Source: Nitriliruptor sp040882075 (GTDB lineage Bacteria; Actinomycetota; Nitriliruptoria; Nitriliruptorales; Nitriliruptoraceae). Taken from it: a stretch of 21,882 bases of DNA. The notes beneath the pieces were generated by a model. It saw nothing but the letters and a program-made list of their open reading frames with translations. It was not told where the DNA came from and made no database searches. The position numbers were made by a program, and so were the translations under genes. Location of the stretch: NCBI RefSeq assembly GCF_040882075.1, contig NZ_JBBEBZ010000117.1, forward strand, positions 1 through 21,882, read 5' to 3'. How positions within the stretch are numbered: position 1 is the first letter of the stretch; the number at the start of each line of letters is the position of its first letter. Of this stretch, positions 1-5,899 are shown piece after piece.

Positions 1-266
1 GCCAGGCATCCGGCGTCGGGGTCGGCGTCGGACTCGGGCTGGCGGCACTCGGTGGTTCGATGGTCCCGCTCGAGGTCTTCCCGGGGCCCATCCGGCAGGT
101 GGCGAACATCACCCCGCACGCGTGGGCCAACCAGGCGATGGCCGAACTGGTCCGGCGGGACGGCACGCTCGGCGACGTCCTCACGGAGGTGGCGGTGTTG
201 GCGGGCTTCGCCGTGGTGCTCCTCGTTCTCGCGACGGTCCTGCTGCAGCGCAACCTCACGCGCTGA
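1..266 (+). CDS. ABC-2 type transporter permease, C-terminal fragment
   Basis: The reading frame is open from the window edge (first full codon at position 3) to TGA at 264-266, so only the last 87 or so residues are visible. The fragment shows a glycine-rich hydrophobic stretch, then a loop with VFPGPIRQVANITPHAWANQ, then a final membrane helix (roughly AVLAGFAVVLLVLATVLL) and a short basic tail. A loop of the type P-x-x-x-x-P-x-W/x-x-A before the last helix is typical of ABC-2 type (drug or polysaccharide export) permeases, in which the permease dimer works with a separate ATPase. The partner ATPase would lie upstream, outside the window. The ATG at 60 is internal. The family call is from pattern memory and the substrate cannot be inferred. 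Confidence 0.6.
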   Translation, partial: QASGVGVGVGLGLAALGGSMVPLEVFPGPIRQVANITPHAWANQAMAELVRRDGTLGDVLTEVAVLAGFAVVLLVLATVLLQRNLTR

Positions 267-282
267 CGGAGCGACGACGCAC

Positions 283-309
283 CCGGGTCGACGTCCGGCT
301 GCGACCCGG
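283..309 (+). terminator. Hairpin downstream of the permease gene, possible terminator
   Basis: Perfect 8-bp arms CCGGGTCG (283-290) and CGACCCGG (302-309) enclose an 11-nt loop, 17 nt after the permease stop and just before the promoter-like box at 325. There is no T-run, so it is not a classical intrinsic terminator. GC-rich hairpins without T-runs are common at actinobacterial gene ends. Confidence 0.3.
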
Positions 310-324
310 CACGATCGCGCGCGT

Positions 325-330
325 TAGGCT
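325..330 (+). promoter_or_regulatory. Candidate -10 box for the membrane protein / GAF-ANTAR pair
   Basis: TAGGCT lies 28 nt upstream of the ATG at 359 in a 92-bp intergenic space. It fits the actinobacterial TANNNT -10 pattern and predicts a transcript start near 337, giving a short leader that contains the ribosome site GAAAGG at 347-352. No convincing -35 is visible. The same hexamer class recurs before vapB, the MBL hydrolase, gap and tpiA. Confidence 0.4.
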
Positions 331-358
331 CCCCGCGACCGAGCCCCGAAAGGTTCTG

Positions 359-745
359 ATGGACGACGTCCTGTTCACCGTGCACCGCATCCTCGGCTAC
401 GGCCTGTCGGTGCTGGTCCTCGGTACCGCGTTCGTCGCCTTCGACCGGGCGAAGAACGGCCAGGAGTTCACCGCCGGCCTCTACCGGGCGGTGCTCGGCC
501 TCCTCGCGGTCCACATCGTGCTCGGCATCGCCCTCTACACCACCCTTCAAGCCTGGGAGGCCGAGCCGCTCGTCGCCTACGTGCACCCCATCGTCGGGGT
601 GTTGGCGCTCGGGGTTGGCCAGGCCATGGTGGGCCGGGCGCGTCGGACGCAGATGGCCGCGGACGCTCACCGCCTCGCCGGACGTGGCCTCGTGGTCACC
701 TTGGTGTTCATCCTCGTCGGCATCGGTGTGGCGAGCGCGGTGTGA
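359..745 (+). CDS. Small four-helix membrane protein with four histidines
   Basis: A 128-residue protein starts at ATG 359, behind GAAAGG with 6 nt spacing. The in-frame open stretch further upstream has no ribosome site. Four hydrophobic segments are visible at about residues 9-28, 43-62, 72-91 and 108-127. Histidines 9, 52, 76 and 104 lie in or at the ends of these helices. His9 and His76 should fall near the same membrane face if the four helices alternate. This resembles small haem-binding or cytochrome b561-like membrane proteins, but no diagnostic motif is present and I do not recognise the family. Its stop (TGA 743-745) overlaps the start of the GAF-ANTAR gene, so the two are probably translationally coupled and may work together. 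The coding call is firm; function is unknown. Confidence 0.75.
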   Translation: MDDVLFTVHRILGYGLSVLVLGTAFVAFDRAKNGQEFTAGLYRAVLGLLAVHIVLGIALYTTLQAWEAEPLVAYVHPIVGVLALGVGQAMVGRARRTQMAADAHRLAGRGLVVTLVFILVGIGVASAV

Positions 746-1500
746 TGGAGAGCGTTCCCGACGGCGGCACCGACGTGGGTGAGCCCGGCGAGGCGTACCT
801 CCGCACCGTCGAGGAACTGCTCACCCTGCTGCTCGAGGAGGTGCCCTTCGATGCCATGCTCGAGCAGGTGATCGCCCTGACGGCTCAGGCGATCGCCACC
901 ACGGATGCGGTCGCCGTCACCGTCGAGCGGGTCGACGGTCGGACCGACACCGCTGCGGCCAGCGACGCCGCTTCCCGCCAGCTCGACGAGGTGCAGCGCG
1001 CGCTCGGCACCGGACCGTGCGTCGATGCGATGGCGGACGGCAACGAGCGGTACGTCGATGACCTCACGTCGGACGACCGTTGGCCTTCCGAGCTCCGAGA
1101 GGAGGCGTCACGGCTGGGGTTGCACTGCGCGCTCGTCGTCCCCCTGCGTGTGTCGGGGCGCAGCTTCGGGGCGCTCAACCTGTTCGCTCGCCAACCCGGA
1201 GGGCTCGATGAGGACGCCCGGCGGACGGCACGCAGCATCGCGGGACCCGTGGCCGCGACCCTCGCCAACGCCCGGGCCTACAGCCGGGTCGAACAGCTCA
1301 GTATCCAGCTCCGCGAGGCCATCACCAGCCGTGCCGTGATCGAGCAGGCCAAGGGCATCCTGATGGTGCGGGTGGGATGCGACGAGGACGAGGCGTTCGC
1401 CCTTCTGCGCCGTACGTCTCAGCACCAGAACCGCAAGCTCCGGGACGTCGCCGCCGCGGTGGTGGCGATGCGCGACCAGCTGCCCGCTCGCCGCGCGTAG
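745..1500 (+). CDS. GAF and ANTAR domain-containing transcription antitermination regulator
   Basis: A 251-residue soluble protein. The N-terminal GAF domain (about residues 20-180) carries the GTGPC signature at 88-92 and the following DDLTSDDRWP segment usual in actinobacterial GAF-ANTAR proteins. The C-terminal ANTAR domain (about 184-246) has the conserved core REAITSRAVIEQAKGILM followed by the DEDEAFALLRRTSQ helix. ANTAR domains bind paired hexaloop hairpins in nascent RNA and prevent termination; GAF domains sense small ligands, redox or haem. The ATG at 745-747 overlaps the upstream stop (TGATG); a GTG at 742 would add one residue. The likely input is the cotranscribed four-helix protein or a cytosolic ligand. 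Its RNA targets cannot be seen. The family assignment is secure. Confidence 0.9.
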   Translation: MESVPDGGTDVGEPGEAYLRTVEELLTLLLEEVPFDAMLEQVIALTAQAIATTDAVAVTVERVDGRTDTAAASDAASRQLDEVQRALGTGPCVDAMADGNERYVDDLTSDDRWPSELREEASRLGLHCALVVPLRVSGRSFGALNLFARQPGGLDEDARRTARSIAGPVAATLANARAYSRVEQLSIQLREAITSRAVIEQAKGILMVRVGCDEDEAFALLRRTSQHQNRKLRDVAAAVVAMRDQLPARRA

Positions 1501-1570
1501 CGTCCCGCGCCTGCCGCGACGTTTCCGCGCGTGCGATCCGCCACGGGGCGATGGGCAGACCCGAGCGAGT

Positions 1571-1671
1571 CGTGTCGCGGGAGGGCGTCGATGTGCCCTG
1601 ACGGCGCCGATGTCGCACCAACAGAGCAACGGTGACGGGCTCCGGTGACGCTGATCAGCTCCCGCGACACG
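1571..1671. repeat. 13-bp perfect inverted repeat, 75-nt spacer, upstream of vapB
   Basis: The arm CGTGTCGCGGGAG at 1571-1583 is the exact reverse complement of CTCCCGCGACACG at 1659-1671. The 198-bp gap between the GAF-ANTAR gene and vapB otherwise holds no gene I can support. The right arm includes the sequence GCGACA (1664-1669), which sits where the vapB -35 would be. The element could be a MITE-like remnant, the two ends of a structured RNA, or a distal operator pair. I cannot decide among these. Confidence 0.5.
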
Positions 1672-1677
1672 CCGGGA

Positions 1678-1703
1678 CTCATGATGTAGGGTTACATCAT
1701 GAG
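1678..1703 (+). promoter_or_regulatory. vapBC operator-promoter, overlapping the vapB start codon
   Basis: Perfect 11-bp inverted arms CTCATGATGTA (1678-1688) and TACATCATGAG (1693-1703) flank a 4-nt spacer. Inside lies TAGGGT (1687-1692), a good -10 box whose predicted start point 7 nt downstream is the A of the vapB ATG (1699). GCGACA at 1664-1669, with a 17-nt spacer, is a possible -35. The arrangement predicts autorepression by the antitoxin or toxin-antitoxin complex, which would cover both the -10 and the start codon. The AGGG at 1688-1691 could also serve as a weak ribosome site on a longer transcript. Confidence 0.7.
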
Positions 1704-1956
1704 CCACAGGACGCAGATCACCCTCTCCGACGAGCAGTACGAGCTGCTCCGCTCCGAGTCGCGCCGACGCGGCCTCGGCCTCGCTGAACTCATCCGCCGA
1801 GCGGTGGATACTTCCTACGGGACTGTCGACCGCGACGAGCAGCTCTCGGCGCTCCAGGAGAGCTTCGCCGGCTGGTCCGAAGGCGACGACGGCGCGAGTG
1901 ACGTCGAGTCGCTCCGCACCGGGATGGCGCGGAGGCTCGCGGACGCTGCCGGATGA
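1699..1956 (+). CDS. vapB: Ribbon-helix-helix antitoxin, VapB type
   Basis: An 85-residue protein. The N-terminus (about residues 4-45) reads as a ribbon-helix-helix DNA-binding fold: a short beta strand RTQITLSDEQYELL, then the helices SRRRGLGLAELIRRAVD. The C-terminal half is acidic (SEGDDGASDVES) and then helical, as expected for a tail that wraps the toxin. Partner and order are typical of VapBC: antitoxin first, toxin starting inside its last codons (ATGA at 1953-1956). The start at 1699 lies inside a palindromic operator, with a -10 box placed for a leaderless transcript. RHH antitoxins pair with several toxin families, but the downstream PIN domain fixes the type here. Confidence 0.88.
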   Translation: MSHRTQITLSDEQYELLRSESRRRGLGLAELIRRAVDTSYGTVDRDEQLSALQESFAGWSEGDDGASDVESLRTGMARRLADAAG

Positions 1957-2333
1957 CGGTCCTGCTCGACACGTCGGTGCTCATCGACCACCTGCGTGGG
2001 GACCCGGCGGCACGCGACGCGATGGCTGGAGCGGTATCGGCTGGGCACCGATTGACCGCCTCGGTGGTCGTCAAGGTCGAGGCCCTCGCGGGGATGCGGC
2101 CCGCCGAAGAGGCATCGACCCGCCGTCTCCTCGATGCGCTCGAGTGGTTCCCCGTCGACGACCGCATCGCAGAAGACGCCGGCCGACTCGCGAACCGGTA
2201 CCTGCGATCCCACCCGGGCGTGGACCCCGTCGACTTCATCATCGCGGCCACGGCTGCGGTCCACGACGCATCCCTGTGGACCCGTAACACCGAGCACTTC
2301 CCGATGTTCGACGGACTCACGTCGCCCTACTGA
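1953..2333 (+). CDS. vapC: PIN-domain ribonuclease toxin, VapC type
   Basis: A 126-residue PIN protein, normal length for VapC. The expected acidic metal-binding residues are visible: Asp6 in LLDTSVLID, Glu43 in VKVEALAG, and Asp94 in VDFIIAATA. The TRNTEHF motif near residues 110-116 is typical of the family C-terminus. VapC toxins cleave specific tRNA or rRNA sites using Mg2+ and are blocked by VapB. The start ATG overlaps the vapB stop (ATGA), so translation is coupled. No catalytic residue is missing, so the toxin is probably active. The RNA target cannot be predicted. It is followed by about 300 bp of non-genic DNA holding hydrolase gene fragments. Confidence 0.9.
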   Translation: MTVLLDTSVLIDHLRGDPAARDAMAGAVSAGHRLTASVVVKVEALAGMRPAEEASTRRLLDALEWFPVDDRIAEDAGRLANRYLRSHPGVDPVDFIIAATAAVHDASLWTRNTEHFPMFDGLTSPY

Positions 2334-2379
2334 ACGGCGGCGGCTCCGGCCACAGGCGTGCGTAGCGACTCATCGTCAG

Positions 2380-2412
2380 GTCGGCTACCAGCCGCGTTCG
2401 CGCCACTCTGCG
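2380..2412 (-). pseudogene. Fragment A: last codons of an MBL-fold hydrolase gene
   Basis: Read on the minus strand this encodes AEWRERGW-stop, identical to the end of the intact hydrolase at 5219-5878. Positions 2380-2408 match 5214-5242 base for base over 29 nt, and similarity then falls off sharply on both sides. This is a displaced 3' end of that gene. It could be an attachment-site-like duplication or the last trace of a lost paralogue. Nothing else is recognisable between here and fragment B. Confidence 0.7.
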
Positions 2413-2480
2413 CCGCCTACGTGACGTGGCGATCCACACGGTGCACGACTCGGCTCGACCGCCGCTGCAAGACGTGGGAC

Positions 2481-2561
2481 GGCCTACCAACCGTGCGCGC
2501 CACTCGGTGAGGTGGGGGCGCTCCACGCCGAGGGTGGTGTCGTCGCCGTGGCCGGGGTACG
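2481..2561 (-). pseudogene. Fragment B: degenerate C-terminus of an MBL-fold hydrolase
   Basis: The minus strand encodes YPGHGDDTTLGVERPHLTEW, against YPGHGDDTTIGTERPHLAEW in the intact gene (residues 195-214). The terminal Trp-stop is shifted out of frame by a small indel: TGGTAG is present but in another frame. The metal-binding His of the YPGH motif is still encoded, but everything upstream is missing. Substitutions are mostly conservative or silent, so this copy decayed from a coding paralogue and is not a recent exact duplication. The 74 bp from 2562 to the acetyltransferase stop hold nothing I can identify. Confidence 0.75.
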
Positions 2562-2635
2562 GGCCACGGCGTAGACGTCGACCGCGGTGCCGTCGAGAGC
2601 CGACCTGTTCTCGTGCCCGTCGTGACCTCAGTACC

Positions 2636-3043
2636 TCAGCCGGACCCGAGAGCCTTCTCGTACAAGATGTGATGGTCATGCTGGTCGGCGTACCCGAGGG
2701 AGAGGTAGAAGGCGTGGGCTGCTGCCCTCTCGGGCCGACGTCCGCTGTTCACCTGCATCAGGGTGCTCTCGTTCTCAGCAGCGATCCGTTCCGCTTCGGC
2801 AACTAGGCGGCGCCCGACCCCGACGCGCTGAACCGAAGGGTCGACGGCGAGCGCGGTGATCCGCGAGAACATCCCGTGTTCGGCGAAGCGCGGTGTCAGG
2901 CTCAAGGCGAGAACGCCCACGACCTGTCCTTCGAGCTCCGCCAGCTGGACGTGGTCTCGCAAGGAGGTGTCGAACGATGCGATGCACTCGCGAACGACCT
3001 CCACCTCGGCTGGGTATCCGAGTGCGGCGAGCAGGCGACACAC
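2636..3043 (-). CDS. GNAT family N-acetyltransferase, 5' end uncertain
   Basis: A 135-residue protein from GTG at 3043 with GNAT features: the acetyl-CoA pyrophosphate-binding motif VDPSVQRVGVGRRLV (Q-R-x-G-x-G) and the C-terminal block VNSGRRPERAAAHAFYLSLGY. The family transfers an acetyl group from acetyl-CoA to an amine; the substrate is unknown. The frame continues upstream as VRNAGPTDAPDV with no ATG, GTG or TTG before a stop at 3095-3097. That segment looks like the missing first GNAT strand and helix, so the native start may have been lost (an ACG occupies 3077-3079). No ribosome site stands out at GTG 3043. A LexA-like palindrome lies at 3071-3086. The gene sits between hydrolase fragments B and C in the accessory region. 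Confidence 0.75.
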   Translation of the reverse strand: MCRLLAALGYPAEVEVVRECIASFDTSLRDHVQLAELEGQVVGVLALSLTPRFAEHGMFSRITALAVDPSVQRVGVGRRLVAEAERIAAENESTLMQVNSGRRPERAAAHAFYLSLGYADQHDHHILYEKALGSG

Positions 3044-3070
3044 GTCCGGCGCGTCTGTCGGACCGGCGTT

Positions 3071-3086
3071 TCGAACCGTGTTTCGA
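3071..3086. promoter_or_regulatory. LexA-box-like palindrome upstream of the acetyltransferase
   Basis: TCGAACcgtgTTTCGA differs at one position from the actinobacterial SOS consensus TCGAAC-N4-GTTCGA, and a perfect consensus site occurs before uvrA. It begins 28 nt upstream of the GTG at 3043. It lies inside the in-frame upstream extension of the gene, so it could also be coincidental coding sequence or a short direct repeat (TTTCGAACCG occurs twice here). Confidence 0.35.
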
Positions 3087-3578
3087 ACCGGTGATCAGTT
3101 CCTCCTCACCGTGGCTGGCGTCGTTCGCTGTCACCGTTGCCCTCTCGTCGGTGATGGCAGCCTGCCAGATGCCTCGCGCCTTGCTGCAGGGGTGGCTCCC
3201 TCCTCGGCGGTTCCGCGCGGCGGGACGGGTCCAACTCGCGAACGAGGGAATCCGGGCGCTGCCACNNNNNNNNNNNNNNNNNNNNNNNNNNNNNNNNNNN
3301 NNNNNNNNNNNNNNNNNNNNNNNNNNNNNNNNNNNNNNNNNNNNNNNNNNNNNNNNNNNNNNNNNTTCCGCGCGGCGGGACGGGTCCAACTCGCGAACGA
3401 GGGAATCCGGGCGCTGCCACTGATCACCGCTTGCGGGGCCCTCACGTGGCGCTGGCGCCACACCAGCGCCCCGGTAGACCGCCGCGCACCCGACTGCTGG
3501 GACGCGACACCCGGGGCGAGGCCGGCCCGGCGAGAACCGCTGCCGTTCCACGCCGGTGGGCGTCTCTCGTCGCTCACC
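3087..3578. other. Gene-poor accessory stretch with a false duplication at an assembly gap
   Basis: I find no credible gene in either strand. Positions 3266-3365 are 100 N. The 55 bp before them (3211-3265) and after them (3366-3420) are identical, so the real sequence here is most likely 155 bp shorter. One hairpin stands out: GGCGCTGG (3448-3455) and CCAGCGCC (3463-3470) with a 7-nt loop. It could terminate transcription or be an end of a lost element. Confidence 0.6.
3211..3420. other. Scaffold join: 55-bp overlap + 100 N + the same 55 bp
   Basis: Two perfect 55-bp copies flank exactly 100 N. The same arrangement and lengths recur at 17067-17276, where it breaks an otherwise perfect gene. 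This is the signature of contig ends sharing an assembler k-mer and joined with an arbitrary gap, not of a biological repeat. Confidence 0.9.
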
Positions 3579-3735
3579 TCGGCTACCCAGCCGCGTTCGC
3601 GCCGCTCCTGGAGGTGAGGGCCCGGGTACACGTGCGTCTCATCGGGGAGCCGGTCGAACAGGGCCTCCAGGCCGTCCATGATCCGGGCGTGGTTCTCGCT
3701 CGACCCGAACGTGCTCCCCGGTCCCCCGGGGAACC
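3579..3735 (-). pseudogene. Fragment C: degenerate C-terminal quarter of an MBL-fold hydrolase
   Basis: The minus strand encodes HARIMDGLEALFDRLPDETH and a following VYPG, against HERIMDGLDALFDRLPDETH and VYPG in the intact gene (about residues 174-197). An in-frame deletion removes the HGDDTTIGTER segment, including the metal-binding His, and a single extra base near 3587 turns the RERGW-stop ending into readthrough. Upstream similarity begins at the FPGG motif (residue 161 of the intact protein) and nothing earlier is left. It is clearly non-functional. Divergence is greater than for a recent copy, so it is an old paralogue remnant. Confidence 0.8.
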
Positions 3736-4019
3736 GTGCGGCCGCGGCTACATCGGGTGTTCGAAGGTTCGCTGCACACGTCCTCCACCTCCCGCGGCAG
3801 TCACTGAGAGCGGGCGAGGCCCCGGCTGTGAGACGGCAGGCCCACACAGGGCGGGGAACACCGGCTCGTTACCGTCGCGAAACGCTTCGGGTCCGAGGAG
3901 CGCGCTGCTAACTGGAGCCGCTGTTCCCCGAGCGCAGGGGAGCGCCTCGGCGTGCGAACGCCGTGAGCTCGGTGGATGACCGCCGTCCTGTGCACCGTGC
4001 CCTAGACGAAAGGTCCGAC
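3736..4019 (+). other. Non-coding upstream region of the MFS gene with two tandem hairpins
   Basis: I can support no gene here. Two adjacent hairpins are visible: GTTCCCC (3923-3929) with GGGGAGC (3937-3943) around a 7-nt loop and one G-U pair, then CGGCGT (3948-3953) with ACGCCG (3958-3963) around a GCGA tetraloop. They end 56 nt before the MFS start and could form a leader structure. I checked for tRNA features: the seven-base loop lacks the U33 of an anticodon loop and there is no T-arm. I do not recognise a known riboswitch. Confidence 0.35.
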
Positions 4020-5198
4020 GTGATCACGAGCCAGGCTTCCCGTGTCGGGGGTGCCGGTCTGCTGGCGCTGGTGGCGACGTACGGCATCGGCCGGTTGGCG
4101 TACGGATTGTTCGTGCCGAGGTTCCGGGAGGAGTTCGGCTTGCCACTGGACGTGCTGGGCTTCTACGCCAGCGCAGCCCAGGCCGGCTACCTGGTTGCCA
4201 CCGTGGCGACCGGCGTCCTCGCGGCCCGTTACGGACCTCGCGTGCCGGTCTTCTCGGGGTGTCTGCTGCTGGCGGTCGGCGCAGCAGCGACCGCGTCAGC
4301 GTCTGGTCCGGTCCTGCTGGCGGCGGGGGTGATCGCCGCGGGAACGAGTGCCGGTGGTGCATGGGCGCCGTTCGCGGACGCGGTCCGCGACCACGTCCCA
4401 GCGGCCGGAACCCGGCGTGCCTTGGCCCTGGTCAACGCCGGCTCCCCGGTCGGTCTGGTCCTCGCCAGCGTCCTCGTGCTCGTCGGCGGAGACCGTTGGC
4501 GGACCGCGTGGTGGGCGTTCGCGATCATCGGGTTGGTGGCGGCCGCGGTGGCCTGGCGGGTACTGACACCAGGATCCGTCGGCCCGGCCCTCGACCGTGG
4601 ACGGCCTGCGCTGCGGTGGTTCTTCAACCTCCGGTCGGGGCGGCTGTTCGTCGTCACGTTGGGGGTGTCGATCACCTCCGGTGCGTACTTCGCGTACGCG
4701 CCCGACACGGCGCAGGACGCCGGTCTGGCCCCCTGGATCGGTCCGGGGATGTGGGCGGCTCTGGGTATCGCCGGGACGGCGGTGGGGGTCTTCGGCGGCA
4801 GGGTCGCCGATCGCTACGGCCTGCGGTGGCCCCTGGCGGTGATGCTCGCCCTGGTCGCCGGAACGAACGTGGTGCTGTTGGTCGCGCCCGGCTCCGTGGG
4901 CGCCGCGCTGGGATCGGCGGCCCTGTTCGGGGTGGGCTTCACCACCGCGTTTGCACTCGTGGTGATGTGGAGCCAGCAGGTCTTCCAGGACCGCCCCACC
5001 ACCGGGTTCACCTCGACCATCGTGTTCGCCGCGGCCGGGTTCATCCTTGGGCCCAGCTTCTTCGGCGTGCTGGCCACCCACGCCGACCGTTCCGTGGCAC
5101 TACTTGTGACGGCCCTCCCTGCTCTGCTGGCGGCACTGTTGCCTCCATCCCGTGCTGACCGCTCCCCGGGCCACGACCTGGGTACGGCGTCTGACTAG
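4020..5198 (+). CDS. Major facilitator superfamily permease
   Basis: A 392-residue polytopic protein with about 12 hydrophobic helices. The first helix region GIGRLAYGLFVPRFREEFGL resembles YbfB/YjiJ-like MFS members, and the loop between helices 2 and 3 (VLAARYGPRVPV) is the eroded MFS motif A. A second motif-A-like loop, GGRVADRYGLRWP, follows helix 7. GTG 4020 is chosen because GAAAGG precedes it with 6 nt spacing; GTG 3963 would add 19 polar residues and lies in the second hairpin. Substrate is unknown; MFS proteins use ion gradients for export or uptake. It is convergent with the MBL hydrolase (20 bp apart) and lies between hydrolase fragment C and the intact copy, as if inserted there. 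Confidence 0.85.
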   Translation: MITSQASRVGGAGLLALVATYGIGRLAYGLFVPRFREEFGLPLDVLGFYASAAQAGYLVATVATGVLAARYGPRVPVFSGCLLLAVGAAATASASGPVLLAAGVIAAGTSAGGAWAPFADAVRDHVPAAGTRRALALVNAGSPVGLVLASVLVLVGGDRWRTAWWAFAIIGLVAAAVAWRVLTPGSVGPALDRGRPALRWFFNLRSGRLFVVTLGVSITSGAYFAYAPDTAQDAGLAPWIGPGMWAALGIAGTAVGVFGGRVADRYGLRWPLAVMLALVAGTNVVLLVAPGSVGAALGSAALFGVGFTTAFALVVMWSQQVFQDRPTTGFTSTIVFAAAGFILGPSFFGVLATHADRSVALLVTALPALLAALLPPSRADRSPGHDLGTASD

Positions 5199-5213
5199 TG
5201 CGTCGCCGTCCGC

Positions 5214-5242
5214 GTCGGCTACCAGCCGCGTTCGCGCCACTC
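5214..5242. repeat. 29-nt direct repeat, second copy at 2380-2408
   Basis: Positions 5214-5242 and 2380-2408 are identical over 29 nt, with abrupt loss of similarity on each side apart from a few bases. The repeat covers the last seven codons and stop of the MBL hydrolase. A diverged third version (extra C, one further mismatch) occurs at 3579-3606. The two perfect copies bracket the acetyltransferase, fragments B and C and the MFS gene. This resembles attachment-site copies at a gene 3' end, but no integrase gene is present. Confidence 0.6.
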
Positions 5243-5878
5243 GGCGAGGTGAGGCCGTTCGGTGCCGATGGTGGTGTCATCGCCGTGGCCGGGGTAGACG
5301 TGTGTCTCATCGGGCAGGCGGTCGAACAGTGCGTCGAGGCCGTCCATGATCCGCTCGTGGTCCTCGGGAGTTGTTGTCCGCCCATGACCGCCGGGGAAGA
5401 GGGTGTCGCCGCTCAGCAGGTGCGGGCGGTCCTCGCCCTGGACGAGGTACAGCAGCGACCCCTCGGTGTGCCCGGGGAGGTGGAGCACCTCGATCTCGAG
5501 CTCACCGACCGTGACGCGATCGCCATCCTGGAGCTCACGGTCGACGGGGCGGGGGAACAGCTCGGCGTCGCCCGGGTGGCCCCACACCTCGATCCCCAGG
5601 TCGTCGCGGACGCCGTCCCAGGCCCGGATGTGGTCCCAGTGCCCGTGCGTCTGGACGGCCGCGACGGGGGAGATCCCCTCGAGTGCCTCCGCCAACCGCT
5701 CGGGCCGGGCGGCGACGTCGACGAGCAGTGCGTCACCCGTGCGGGTGCACGCCACGACGTAGACGTTGTTGTCGAACTCCTCGACCGACAGCTTGCGCAG
5801 CAGCAGGTGCCCATCGGTGCGGTCGAGCCAGTCCCCGTCGGGGTCGACGTGGCCGCGGTCGACGTCGTGTTCGGTCAT
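5219..5878 (-). CDS. MBL-fold (glyoxalase II-like) metallohydrolase
   Basis: A 219-residue protein with the metallo-beta-lactamase signature THGHWDH (His78, His80, Asp82, His83) and the later ligands His137 (LPGHT), Asp158 (SGDTLF) and His198 (YPGHG). The set supports a binuclear zinc or iron site, as in glyoxalase II-like hydrolases of thioesters or related substrates. The actual substrate is unknown. The ATG at 5878 is preceded on the minus strand by AGGAG with 6 nt spacing and a TAGGCT -10 box. It is divergent from uvrA; I recall MBL hydrolases next to uvrA in other actinobacteria. Three partial copies of its 3' end lie in the accessory region, so this locus has been duplicated or rearranged repeatedly while this copy stayed intact. 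Confidence 0.9.
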   Translation of the reverse strand: MTEHDVDRGHVDPDGDWLDRTDGHLLLRKLSVEEFDNNVYVVACTRTGDALLVDVAARPERLAEALEGISPVAAVQTHGHWDHIRAWDGVRDDLGIEVWGHPGDAELFPRPVDRELQDGDRVTVGELEIEVLHLPGHTEGSLLYLVQGEDRPHLLSGDTLFPGGHGRTTTPEDHERIMDGLDALFDRLPDETHVYPGHGDDTTIGTERPHLAEWRERGW

Positions 5879-5899
5879 CGAGAGCTCCTGGTCCGGGGC

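Noticed and set aside
3211..3420. 55-bp direct repeat flanking unknown sequence, as if an insertion with target duplication
   Set aside because: The same 55 + 100 N + 55 arrangement occurs in pgk, where it is demonstrably an assembly artefact.
3923..3963. tRNA or tRNA remnant (a 7-nt loop hairpin next to another hairpin)
   Set aside because: The loop lacks U33, there is no TTCGA T-loop, and no acceptor stem can be formed.
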